Origin: an uncultured Prevotella sp.
GTDB taxonomy: Bacteria > Bacteroidota > Bacteroidia > Bacteroidales > Bacteroidaceae
Assembly: GCA_947165435.1 (NCBI GenBank)
Contig: CAMVAI010000027.1
Span: 1-38,545, forward strand
Reading direction: 5' to 3'
DNA length: 38,545 bases
Position numbers and translations under genes: made by a program
Shown: piece after piece, positions 23,873-31,085 of the stretch
Layout: the number at the start of each line of letters is the position of its first letter
Numbering within the stretch: the stretch's first letter is position 1
Notes under the pieces: model-generated
The model's database searches: none
The model's input: the letters and a program-made list of their open reading frames with translations, nothing else
What the model was told of the DNA's origin: nothing

Positions 23873-24799
23873 ATGCAATATTTTGGCGAACTGATTTCCC
23901 TGGGTGTGGCATTCTCCTGGACCGCCACGGCCCTGCTGTCGGAATATGGCAGCAAGCGCATGGGCAACCTGGTGCTGAACGTGCTGCGCATGCTCCTGGC
24001 CCTTGCCTTCGGCGTGGTGCTGTTTCTGGTTGTCACCGGGTCGCCGCTTCCCCCCGACGCGTCGATGCAGGCCTACGGATGGATGCTGCTGTCCGGTCTG
24101 GTGGGCTATGTCATTGGCGACTACTGCCTGTTCCAGTGCTATATCATCATCGGTTCGCGCTACGGCCAGCTGTTCATGACGCTGGCCCCTCTGGCAGCTG
24201 CCGGAGCGGCATGGGTGGCTTTGGGCGAAGCGATGGCACCGGCCAGCATCGTGGCCATGCTGGTCACGCTGACGGGTATTGCCATTTCCGTGTTAGGACG
24301 CGGCGACCACCACCGCGTGTCGCTGAAACTGCCACTGAACGGCGTGCTCTTTGCCGTCGGTGCCGCCGTCTGCCAGGGTGTCGGACTGGTGCTGAGCAAG
24401 GTGGGCATGATACACTACGAGGCCACGATGGACAGCAGCCTGCCTGCGTGGCTCGTACCCTTCTCGGCCAATTTCCTGCGCTGCATCGCCGGTATTGCCG
24501 GTTTCACCTTATTATTATATTATAAGGAAGGCTTGCGCCCGCTGCGCGATGCCTTTAGCGACCGCGTCAGCATGACCACCGCCACGCTGACCACCCTATT
24601 CGGCCCCTTCGTCGGTGTAGGCTTCTCGCTGATGGCTGTCCAGTTTACCGGTGCCGGCATCGCCAGCACGCTGATGGCCCTCACGCCCATCATCATCATT
24701 CTGCCCTCCTACTGGCTCTTCCGGCAGCCCATCACCCTGAAAGGTGTCGTCGGAGCCATCATCAGCGTCGTCGGCGTATCGCTGTTCTTCCTGCTGTAG
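23873..24799 (+). CDS. EamA-family (DMT) transporter
   Basis: Drug/metabolite transporters of the EamA type have ten membrane helices in two repeated halves and export amino acids, metabolites or drugs. The 308-residue product starts MQYFGELISLGVAFSWTATA and has two five-helix halves. The first includes LLSGLVGYVIGDYCLFQCY; the second begins near LNGVLFAVGAAVCQGVGLVL and ends FRQPITLKGVVGAIISVVGV. ATG 23873 is chosen because the longer frame runs through the promoter box. Its last 204 bases overlap the convergent helicase gene. The substrate cannot be predicted. Confidence 0.88.
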   Translation: MQYFGELISLGVAFSWTATALLSEYGSKRMGNLVLNVLRMLLALAFGVVLFLVVTGSPLPPDASMQAYGWMLLSGLVGYVIGDYCLFQCYIIIGSRYGQLFMTLAPLAAAGAAWVALGEAMAPASIVAMLVTLTGIAISVLGRGDHHRVSLKLPLNGVLFAVGAAVCQGVGLVLSKVGMIHYEATMDSSLPAWLVPFSANFLRCIAGIAGFTLLLYYKEGLRPLRDAFSDRVSMTTATLTTLFGPFVGVGFSLMAVQFTGAGIASTLMALTPIIIILPSYWLFRQPITLKGVVGAIISVVGVSLFFLL

Positions 24800-26704
24800 G
24801 TGTTGTATGTAGTGCCACAGCTTGCGGTAGAACGGGTGGCGCGTCATGGTCGGCACGTCGCCGAGGATGATCAGCTTCATGCGTGCGCGGGTGATGGCCA
24901 CATTCATGCGGCGCAGGTCGCGCAGGAATCCTATCTGCCCCTCGTCGTTCGAGCGCACCAGCGAGATGACGATGATGTCGCGCTCCTGCCCTTGGAACCC
25001 GTCAACCGTATTCACCGATATAAAGCGGCGGAAAGGCTTGAAGAAGTCGCGCTTCATGAGCAGCCGCCGCAGAAACTGCACCTGTGCCCGATAGGGCGAG
25101 ATGATGCCCACGTCGATGCGCTCGTCCAGCAGCCGCTGCTTGCCAATCTTGTTGAAATAGTGCTGCAGGGCCAGTAGCGTCAGTTCGCCCTCTGCCCGGT
25201 TGACACGCCCGAAGCTCTCGCCGACGAACTGCTCCTTGAACGAAAGGTTGCTGTCGGCAGGCAGCTCAAACTGCGAGGTGTCTATCCACGTCATCGCCAC
25301 GTCCAGGTCCAGGATGCTGCGGTGCTTCACGTCGGGACTGCTCTCCACCTGCCCGTTGTAGAAATAGTCGCTGGAAAAGCGCATGATGTCGTCGTTCATG
25401 CGGTACTGTATCTTGAGCAGCGTCACCGCCTCGGGGTGCATCTCTACGATGCGCTCCATGAGCGTCTTGCCCAGTCCGGCCTTCAGGGCGGCTATGCTCT
25501 TCACCGTTGGCGGCAGCTGGCAGTGGTCGCCGGCCAGCACCACGCGGCTCACCCGCCGCAGGGGTATCCAGCAGGCAGCTTCCAGGGCCTGGGCCGCCTC
25601 GTCGATGAACAGCGTGCCAAACTTCTGGCCGTCCAACAGCCGGTTGGCCGACCCTGTCAGGGTGGAGGCGATGACCCGTGCCTCGCCGAACAGGTCGCCG
25701 TTGATGCGTATCTCCAGTTCGGTGGCGCGGCTCTTCAGCCTGTCCATCTTCTGGTGATAGCTCTCGTCGCCCCGCTTGCGGTGGCTGCGCAGGTCGCGGA
25801 TGGCCTTGCGCATGGCCCACAGCTGCGGATAGTCGGGGTGCGCCTCGAAGCGCCGCTCGTAGGTAAAGGCCAGCATCTTGTCGTTCACCCGTGTAGGGTT
25901 GCCGATGCGCAGCACGTTGATGCCTCGGTCAACCAGCTTCTCTGAAATCCAATCGACGGCCATGTTGCTCTGTGCGCACACCAGCACCTGGCTCTCGCGC
26001 ATCAGCGTCTCACGGACGGCCTCCACGAGGGTCGTGGTCTTGCCCGTACCCGGCGGCCCGTGAACGATGGCCACATCCTTGGCGCGCAGCACCTGGTTGA
26101 CGGCCTCCTCCTGCGTGGCATTCAGGTAGGGGAAGTGCATGGGGCGGAACGTGAACGTCTCCGGTTTCTGTCGCGAATAGAACAGGTCGCGCAGATAGCC
26201 CAGCCGTCCCTTCCCCTTGATGGCGCGGTCCAAGGCCTCCATCATCAGGCGGTACGAGGTCTCGTCGAACGACAGCTGCACGCCCAGCCCGTCAGCATGC
26301 TGCAGGTCCAGGATGCTGGTGCCGTCGGGCACGGTGATCACCATGCGGTCGCCGTCGGCATAGCTCACGGTGGCGGTGAAGCGGAAATAGCTGATGGTTG
26401 TCTTCTTCGGCTTGCCTGATGCTGCTGTCTCGCCTGCCGACGTGGTGAAGAACATGACGGGGCGGCCGAACTCGAAACAGTGCTCGATGTCGGTGTCGCT
26501 GTGGCGCTCCACCTCTACGGCCAACTGGTTCAGCGAGTTGTAGTAGCTCTTGGTCACCGTGACCGGCCACCAGGCATCGCCGCGCTTCACCTTCCGCTCT
26601 ATGCCTACCTGCTCGGTCTGCTGTCGGAAGGTCTCCTTTTCTGTCTGGTATTCCAGCTGCAAGAGCAGTCGCTGCTGCTGAAGGGCCTGTATGGGTGACT
26701 CCAC
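24596..26704 (-). CDS. UPF1/IGHMBP2-like superfamily 1 helicase
   Basis: This is an SF1B DNA/RNA helicase of the IGHMBP2/DNA2 type. The 702-residue product has an OB-like N-terminal part, then Walker A GPPGTGKTTT at 216-225, Walker B DEAAQALEAA at 368-377, GDHCQLPPTV, the motif IV-like YRMNDDIMRF near 434, VDGFQGQERDIIVISLVRSN near 567 and NVAITRARMKLIILGD near 601. The start codon is GTG; no upstream ATG is in frame near it. Residues 636-702 are antisense to the EamA gene and are strongly acidic and Gly-rich, unlike a folded helicase end. The gene lies 66 bases after rsmD on the same strand. Confidence 0.9.
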   Translation of the reverse strand: MESPIQALQQQRLLLQLEYQTEKETFRQQTEQVGIERKVKRGDAWWPVTVTKSYYNSLNQLAVEVERHSDTDIEHCFEFGRPVMFFTTSAGETAASGKPKKTTISYFRFTATVSYADGDRMVITVPDGTSILDLQHADGLGVQLSFDETSYRLMMEALDRAIKGKGRLGYLRDLFYSRQKPETFTFRPMHFPYLNATQEEAVNQVLRAKDVAIVHGPPGTGKTTTLVEAVRETLMRESQVLVCAQSNMAVDWISEKLVDRGINVLRIGNPTRVNDKMLAFTYERRFEAHPDYPQLWAMRKAIRDLRSHRKRGDESYHQKMDRLKSRATELEIRINGDLFGEARVIASTLTGSANRLLDGQKFGTLFIDEAAQALEAACWIPLRRVSRVVLAGDHCQLPPTVKSIAALKAGLGKTLMERIVEMHPEAVTLLKIQYRMNDDIMRFSSDYFYNGQVESSPDVKHRSILDLDVAMTWIDTSQFELPADSNLSFKEQFVGESFGRVNRAEGELTLLALQHYFNKIGKQRLLDERIDVGIISPYRAQVQFLRRLLMKRDFFKPFRRFISVNTVDGFQGQERDIIVISLVRSNDEGQIGFLRDLRRMNVAITRARMKLIILGDVPTMTRHPFYRKLWHYIQHLQQEEQRYADDADDGSDDTFQGDGLPEEPVGGQNDDDGREGHQRAGDAGTGKLDSHQREAYTDEGAE

Positions 26705-26770
26705 GGTTGCTTGATAATGGTTTGTTGCGTGTTATATTATCCTGGCAGCAGGGCCGCCATTGTGTACTTG

Positions 26771-27361
26771 TTATCTGAACAGCGAGAAGTTGACACTGCC
26801 GTATTGGCGGTGCTCCACGAAGTGCGGGTGTTGCGAGAAGTCGTGGTCCTTGCCGTGCTCGAAGACGAAGATGCCGTCTGCCGTCAGCAGCTGGCGCTCG
26901 AAAATCAGGTCGGGAATCGCGGCCAGCTCCTTCAGTGCATAGGGCGGGTCGGCGAATATCAGGTCGAACGTCTGCTTGCACGTCTTGACATAGCGGAACA
27001 CGTCGCCACGGATGGCGGTGCAGTCGGGCGGTAGCTGCCGGCTGTCACGCAATGAGGCCTGACTGTCACGCGATGAGCCCTGGCTGTTGGCAGAAAGCTT
27101 TTTCAGACAGTCGAGGATGAAGCGGTGATGGTCGCGGTCCATCTCTACGCTTACCACATGGCGGCAGCCTCTCGACAGCAGTTCCAGCGTGATGCTGCCC
27201 GTGCCGGAGAAGAGGTCGAGGGCCTCGGCACCGTCGAAATCGACATACTGTGTCAGCACGTTGAAGATGTTCTCTTTGGCAAAGTCGGTGGTAGGCCGGG
27301 CCTTGAAGGTGCGCGGGATGTCGAAATGCCGCCCTTTATATTTTCCGGTAATTATTCGCAT
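26771..27361 (-). CDS. rsmD: 16S rRNA (guanine966-N2)-methyltransferase RsmD
   Basis: RsmD methylates G966 of 16S rRNA in the assembled small subunit. The 196-residue product starts MRIITGKYKGRHFDIPRTFK and has the SAM-binding LDLFSGTGSITLELLSRG at 49-66 and the catalytic DPPY at 138-141. Between them, residues 91-111 (NSQGSSRDSQASLRDSRQL) form a Ser/Arg/Asp insert coded by a 21-bp duplication at 27040-27081. It sits 24 bases downstream of the DUF3822 gene, a pairing common in Bacteroidota. Confidence 0.93.
   Translation of the reverse strand: MRIITGKYKGRHFDIPRTFKARPTTDFAKENIFNVLTQYVDFDGAEALDLFSGTGSITLELLSRGCRHVVSVEMDRDHHRFILDCLKKLSANSQGSSRDSQASLRDSRQLPPDCTAIRGDVFRYVKTCKQTFDLIFADPPYALKELAAIPDLIFERQLLTADGIFVFEHGKDHDFSQHPHFVEHRQYGSVNFSLFR
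27040..27081 (-). repeat. 21-bp tandem duplication inside rsmD
   Basis: Two 21-base units, each containing CTGTCACGC and ATGAG on the plus strand, lie at 27040-27060 and 27061-27081 and code a SRDSQAS/LRDSRQL repeat within a surface loop of RsmD. Confidence 0.75.
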
Positions 27362-27385
27362 GGCTCTTCTTCTCTGTTTACGGTG

Positions 27386-28189
27386 TCACACACCTTTCAC
27401 GAACAGCGTCACCAGGTCGTAGGGCACGTCGGGAATCTGCGTGATCGGCGCGCGGTTGAACTCGCCCGAGGGGATGATGAGATATACCCGCTTGACGAAT
27501 TTCTCCAGTTCCGCTACCATTGATGCCGCGTCGGCCATGTCGCCCACCAGGTGCAGCTCGTCGCGCTCAGCGTCCAGCCCCGTCTGCTTCCACACGGAGA
27601 GCATGTAGAAGATGGCGTCGTTGGGATTGTTCACCGTATAGGCATTGCAGAATCGGAAGCGGTTTTGCACAAAGCTCATCACCTCCATCTGCCGCTCGTG
27701 GAAATAGACAAACAGCTTGCCGCGCTGGCCCGTGTAGCTGCGCTGGTGCAGGTGGCGCCATACGGGGGCCATCAGCGGCATGTAGCGCGGCCGCCCGAAG
27801 GCATCGCCGACCACCGTCCTGATGTCTTTCTGCACGGCGAACACCGCCACACTGTTCAGGTCGGGCAGCACGCTGTGCATCACCACCTGCTGCGCCGTGT
27901 CGCAGAAGGTATATCGGTACAGCTCCTGATAGTCGTCTTCGCGGAACAGCGGCATGGGAATCATCAGCACCGGTGTGTCCACCATCACCAGGGTGCGGTC
28001 GTAAGGCTCCTTCAGCATAGGCACCGTGCGCAGGGCCTCGCGCAGGTTGGCAGCCATCGAGATGCTGCTGTTCAGCGGATATGCCTCGTGGCTGACACCG
28101 CCGATGCTGGCCGTCGTGAACGACAGGCTGCTGCGGCTCACCCTGACGACGAGCCGCCACGCAGAGGCGGATGGTATGTTGTTGACCAT
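27386..28189 (-). CDS. DUF3822 family protein
   Basis: DUF3822 proteins are Bacteroidota proteins with an actin-like ATPase fold resemblance and unknown role, usually encoded beside rsmD as here. The 267-residue product opens MVNNIPSASAWRLVVRVSRS, has VMVDTPVLMIPMPLF and FVYFHERQMEVMSFVQNRFR, and ends IPDVPYDLVTLFVKGV. The frame extends 12 codons upstream, but that region codes a 29-residue peptide in another frame. The ATG at the complement of 28187-28189, eight bases after the stop of that peptide, is the likely start. rsmD and the helicase follow. Confidence 0.82.
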   Translation of the reverse strand: MVNNIPSASAWRLVVRVSRSSLSFTTASIGGVSHEAYPLNSSISMAANLREALRTVPMLKEPYDRTLVMVDTPVLMIPMPLFREDDYQELYRYTFCDTAQQVVMHSVLPDLNSVAVFAVQKDIRTVVGDAFGRPRYMPLMAPVWRHLHQRSYTGQRGKLFVYFHERQMEVMSFVQNRFRFCNAYTVNNPNDAIFYMLSVWKQTGLDAERDELHLVGDMADAASMVAELEKFVKRVYLIIPSGEFNRAPITQIPDVPYDLVTLFVKGV

Positions 28190-28197
28190 AGTGGTTG

Positions 28198-28287
28198 TTA
28201 TCTGTCCAAAATACTCAGCACACACAGCACGGCCAGCGCCGCCGCCACGAGTGCCAAGACGATGTTTGTCTTACGAATACTGCTCAT
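28198..28287 (-). CDS. 29-residue single-pass membrane peptide
   Basis: A small frame starts MSSIRKTNIVLALVAAALAV and ends LCVLSILDR: a basic start, one hydrophobic helix of about 20 residues and a short charged end. It begins nine bases after a perfect TACCTTTG promoter box and ends eight bases before the DUF3822 start, so it is the first gene of that operon. The start would be nearly leaderless. I do not recognise the peptide. The size, topology and operon position fit a small membrane protein; a chance frame is possible, but the promoter would otherwise leave a leader of about 100 bases. Confidence 0.6.
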   Translation of the reverse strand: MSSIRKTNIVLALVAAALAVLCVLSILDR

Positions 28288-28295
28288 TCTTGGTG

Positions 28296-28303
28296 CAAAG
28301 GTA
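28296..28303 (-). promoter_or_regulatory. -7 promoter box of the DUF3822-rsmD-helicase operon
   Basis: The complement of 28296-28303 is TACCTTTG. No TTTG lies at the -33 distance. Confidence 0.6.
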
Positions 28304-28326
28304 CGAATTTTTTTGCGAATGAAGCA

Positions 28327-28401
28327 TTACAAACACATGAAATTTTTTTCAGTAAAGTACTCTGCCTCTATGATGGTTCCGAATTTAAAGGAATTCTCCA
28401 T
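28327..28401 (-). pseudogene. N-terminal relic of an AAA ATPase
   Basis: A 24-codon frame reads MENSFKFGTIIEAEYFTEKN followed by FMCL and a stop. It matches the start of the intact ATPase at 28664 (MEENPFVFGKAVEGSFFTDR) in pattern: ME-N-F-FG, E, then FT and an acidic-basic pair. The P-loop and everything beyond are gone. A TATCTTTG box (complement of 28442-28449) lies upstream, followed by a 15-bp direct repeat TTACGACTTTTTTCG (28402-28431 on the plus strand). It points away from the intact gene. The surrounding 28288-28663 is A/T-rich with no other gene. Confidence 0.6.
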
Positions 28402-28608
28402 ATTACGACTTTTTTCGTTACGACTTTTTTCGTAGTCGGTGCAAAGATACTCTATTTTATGGATACTTCCAACTTTTTTCTCTTTTTTTCTTTTCTCAAG
28501 TTTCGGAAGTGCCTTTCCCGTCTGTTGTGCGTTTTGCTTGTCAAACGCCGAATCAGGAGCGTGAGAAAAACAAATCCGTCTTTCGCTAAAAACTTATTTA
28601 GTAAAATG

Positions 28609-28639
28609 TTTGTTACTAAAAATATTTTTACTAATTTTG
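28609..28639 (+). promoter_or_regulatory. Promoter of the AAA ATPase gene with operator-like repeats
   Basis: TTTG at 28609-28612, 19 bases, TAATTTTG at 28632-28639. TTACTAA occurs twice within it (28613-28619, 28628-28634; period 15) and once inverted just upstream (28598-28604), an arrangement suggesting a repressor site. Confidence 0.65.
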
Positions 28640-28663
28640 CGGTCAAACAATTATACGACTGAT

Positions 28664-29800
28664 ATGGAAGAGAATCCTTTTGTTTTCGGAAAGGCTGTTG
28701 AAGGCAGCTTCTTTACGGACAGAGCCGCAGACGCAGAGCATCTGGAGGCGAACCTGACGCATGGCATCAACACCATTCTCATCTCCCCCCGCCGGTGGGG
28801 CAAGACCTCGCTTGTGAAGAAAGTAATGACCAGCGTAGATCGCAAGGACATCAAGATTATCTATATTGACGTATTCTCCTGCAAGTCAGAATATGACTTC
28901 TACAAGCTGTTTGCATCAGCCGTCATCCAGCAGACATCCTCCAAGATAGATGAATGGATGCAGACTGCGAAGAAATACCTTTCGAAGATTATCACCAAGG
29001 TTTCCTTCAGTCCTGATTCCATTCAAGAATATTCGCTTTCTTTCGAATTGCCTGGCAAAGAGGATTCAGGGACCGACATATTACAACTGCCTGAGCGCAT
29101 AGCCCAAAGTCGTGGTGTTCGTATAGTTATCTGCCTTGACGAGTTCCAGCAGGTGGGCGAGTTTCAGGATGCCATAACTTTCCTAAAGAAGCTACGCTCG
29201 GTATGGCAGCACCAGCAGAACGTGTCCTATTGCCTGTTCGGCAGCAAGCGTCATTTGATGACGGAGATTTTCAGCGACTCCGAGAAACCGTTCTATAAAT
29301 TCGGTGACATGATGTTCCTGAAGAAGATTCCCACCGAAGAATGGGTGCCATTCATCCGTCACAAGTTCCAAGAAACGGGCAAGACCATTTCGGAGAAGCA
29401 GGCAGAGAAAATCTGCAGGATCACTGAAAACCTCTCGTCGTATGTACAGCACCTGTCGTGGATTGTCTGGTATAAAGCCAATCCTGTCGTGGAGGACAAG
29501 ATGGTGGATGATGCCATCACAGAGCTGTTGGAACAGAACAAGGTGTTCTTCCAGCGTGAAGTGGAAGGGCTGACAGAGCTTCAGCTGAATCTGCTGAGGG
29601 CCGTGGCCAACGGCGTAGAAACCGGCTTTGGTAAGAAAGACGTGATACGCAAGTACCGCTTGGAAAGTTCTGCCAATGTTCAGGGCATCAAAAAGTCACT
29701 GATAAAAAAAGACCTGATTGATGTGGATGATACTGTCATAACCTTCAACGACCCCATCTTCAAGCTTTGGATTAAGCGCAATATTCCTACTATGGAGTAA
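28664..29800 (+). CDS. AAA-family ATPase (ATPase_2/STAND-like)
   Basis: The 378-residue product belongs to the P-loop ATPase family common as mobile accessory genes in Bacteroidota and archaea; its cellular role is unknown. It opens MEENPFVFGKAVEGSFFTDR. The Walker A-like SPRRWGKTSL is at residues 41-50, and IVICLDEFQQVGEF holds Walker B. FGSKRHLMTEIF is the sensor region. The end, FGKKDVIRKYRLESSANVQG to IFKLWIKR, is a winged-helix domain. Base composition is visibly more A/T-rich than the neighbours, consistent with transfer. ATG 28664 is chosen because the upstream frame lies in the promoter. A truncated relative lies just upstream. Confidence 0.85.
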   Translation: MEENPFVFGKAVEGSFFTDRAADAEHLEANLTHGINTILISPRRWGKTSLVKKVMTSVDRKDIKIIYIDVFSCKSEYDFYKLFASAVIQQTSSKIDEWMQTAKKYLSKIITKVSFSPDSIQEYSLSFELPGKEDSGTDILQLPERIAQSRGVRIVICLDEFQQVGEFQDAITFLKKLRSVWQHQQNVSYCLFGSKRHLMTEIFSDSEKPFYKFGDMMFLKKIPTEEWVPFIRHKFQETGKTISEKQAEKICRITENLSSYVQHLSWIVWYKANPVVEDKMVDDAITELLEQNKVFFQREVEGLTELQLNLLRAVANGVETGFGKKDVIRKYRLESSANVQGIKKSLIKKDLIDVDDTVITFNDPIFKLWIKRNIPTME

Positions 29801-29839
29801 TGCCATCGCCCAAGTCCGCTGTCAAAGGGCTCCTAAATG

Positions 29840-29872
29840 GTGACACAGAAGAGACATTCCCCTCTGTGTCAC
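29840..29872. other. Hairpin between the ATPase and phosphatase genes
   Basis: GTGACACAGA (29840-29849) and TCTGTGTCAC (29863-29872) form a perfect 10-bp stem with a 13-base loop between two convergent genes. It lacks a clear T-run on either side, so it is at most a weak terminator. Confidence 0.55.
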
Positions 29873-29879
29873 TAATAAA

Positions 29880-29898
29880 AACCTGTCCCCATGATCTT
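29880..29898. repeat. Half-site copy of the 31-bp palindrome arm
   Basis: AACCTGTCCCCATGATCTT here is repeated exactly at 30996-31014, in the right arm of the palindrome. The two copies bracket the acid phosphatase gene as a 19-bp direct repeat. Confidence 0.8.
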
Positions 29899-30766
29899 AT
29901 TTATTTACCACGACCTTCTTCTCTCCATTGAAAATATAGATGCCGGGCGAAGTGGGAGTCTTGTCAAGTCGGCGGCCCTGCAGGTCGTAGATGGCTGCTC
30001 TGCTGCCGGTAGCTGCAGCCTTGGCTGTGGAGACACCTGAAGAGGCGTTCTTCACGCGCAGATATTCCTCGCGGGCCTTGACCTGCTGGTCATGGTACGC
30101 ATCGGTACTGACAATGGTGGCAAAGACACCGGCGGCCAGCATGAGCGAAGCATCAATATCGGTTTTCCAGTGGTGGCCGCAGATAACGCGGTTGACAGCA
30201 TATACATGGGCACGCTGAAAGATTTTGTCTGCATACTCGGGGATGACACTGGCCAGCACCAAGGCACACATCCACCCCCGGCTGGCGTGGCCCGAAGGAA
30301 AGCTGTAGGTGGAGGCCTCTTCATCGTCAGTCCAAGGCTTTAATGAAGGTTCCTTGAACTGGGCAAAGGGACGGACGCGCTGGTAGTGATTCTTCACCAC
30401 GTTGTTGGCCTTCTTGGCATCGGTCATAGCCTTATCGGCCAATAGTATAATCTCAGGGGTGGTCTCCTTCGACAAGTTGATGTCGAGAACCTCGCTGAAT
30501 ACGTTCCACAACTTGGCGCTTTCATCGCTCAGTGCCTGTTCACCCACGCCTTCCACTTCGCGCAACTGGCGTCCTAACTGGTAGTAGTAGAAGTCGTACG
30601 TGAACGCGGCCGACGTTAATTCGGGTGGCTCGGGCAGCCAGTTCAGTCCGTTGGGACGGGTCTCATCAGTCAGATAAGGGTCTGGATATTTTTGTGCCCA
30701 ACCGGTCGTTGCATTGAGAACGCAAAGTGCTATGGCGCACATCATCCCTTGAATTCTTTTGTTCAT
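29897..30766 (-). CDS. Secreted PAP2-type (class A PhoN-like) acid phosphatase
   Basis: Class A non-specific acid phosphatases hydrolyse phosphomonoesters outside the inner membrane. The 289-residue product has a signal peptide (MNKRIQGMMCAIALCVLNAT, cleaved near AQK) and the three PAP2 motifs: K125 to RP at 132-133 in KNHYQRVRPF, FPSGHASR at 156-163, and GHHWKTD at 197-203 with the catalytic His. The C-terminus AAIYDLQGRRLDKTPTSPGI followed by YIFNGEKKVVV looks like a type IX secretion signal. The gene has its own promoter, overlaps a 19-bp repeat at its stop, and has the palindrome upstream, so it may be a mobile or at least repeat-bounded unit. Confidence 0.9.
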   Translation of the reverse strand: MNKRIQGMMCAIALCVLNATTGWAQKYPDPYLTDETRPNGLNWLPEPPELTSAAFTYDFYYYQLGRQLREVEGVGEQALSDESAKLWNVFSEVLDINLSKETTPEIILLADKAMTDAKKANNVVKNHYQRVRPFAQFKEPSLKPWTDDEEASTYSFPSGHASRGWMCALVLASVIPEYADKIFQRAHVYAVNRVICGHHWKTDIDASLMLAAGVFATIVSTDAYHDQQVKAREEYLRVKNASSGVSTAKAAATGSRAAIYDLQGRRLDKTPTSPGIYIFNGEKKVVVNK

Positions 30767-30820
30767 TGCCTTGTCTTGTTAAAATCGTATATGTTTTAAT
30801 GTTTGATTTCGTTTTGTCCA

Positions 30821-30851
30821 CAAAGGTAAGCAAAATTCCACAAGTGGCAAA
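30821..30851 (-). promoter_or_regulatory. Promoter of the acid phosphatase gene
   Basis: On the minus strand TTTG (complement of 30848-30851), 19 bases, TACCTTTG (complement of 30821-30828). The leader would be about 48 bases. Confidence 0.7.
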
Positions 30852-30947
30852 AACAAAATGATACAATAATACCGATTTTGCTGATTTTGTAACGGTTTTG
30901 CTGATTTTGAAACCCGGCAGCCCACATTTATCTTGTTTTTAACAAGG

Positions 30948-31012
30948 GATCATGGGGACAGGTTGTTTGAATGAATTCGTTGAATTCATTCAAACAACCT
31001 GTCCCCATGATC
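30948..31012. repeat. Perfect 31-bp palindrome with 3-base loop
   Basis: The left arm (30948-30978) starts GATCATGGGGACAGG and the right arm (30982-31012) is its exact reverse complement, with GTT between. It lies between the acid phosphatase promoter and the end of the pilus adhesin gene. GGGGACAGG-containing hairpins are known from REP sequences associated with RAYT transposases; no such transposase is in the window. Confidence 0.9.
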
Positions 31013-31085
31013 TTCGGGGCCGCCCTCCTTGTGGTATCTACTGCCGCTCAAGCGGCTAAGACAAATTGGTTAATGGCTCAATAGG

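Noticed and set aside
31040..31062. Terminator for the pilus operon (GCCGCT/AGCGGC stem)
   Set aside because: Six-bp stem without a U-run downstream on the minus strand; too weak to call.
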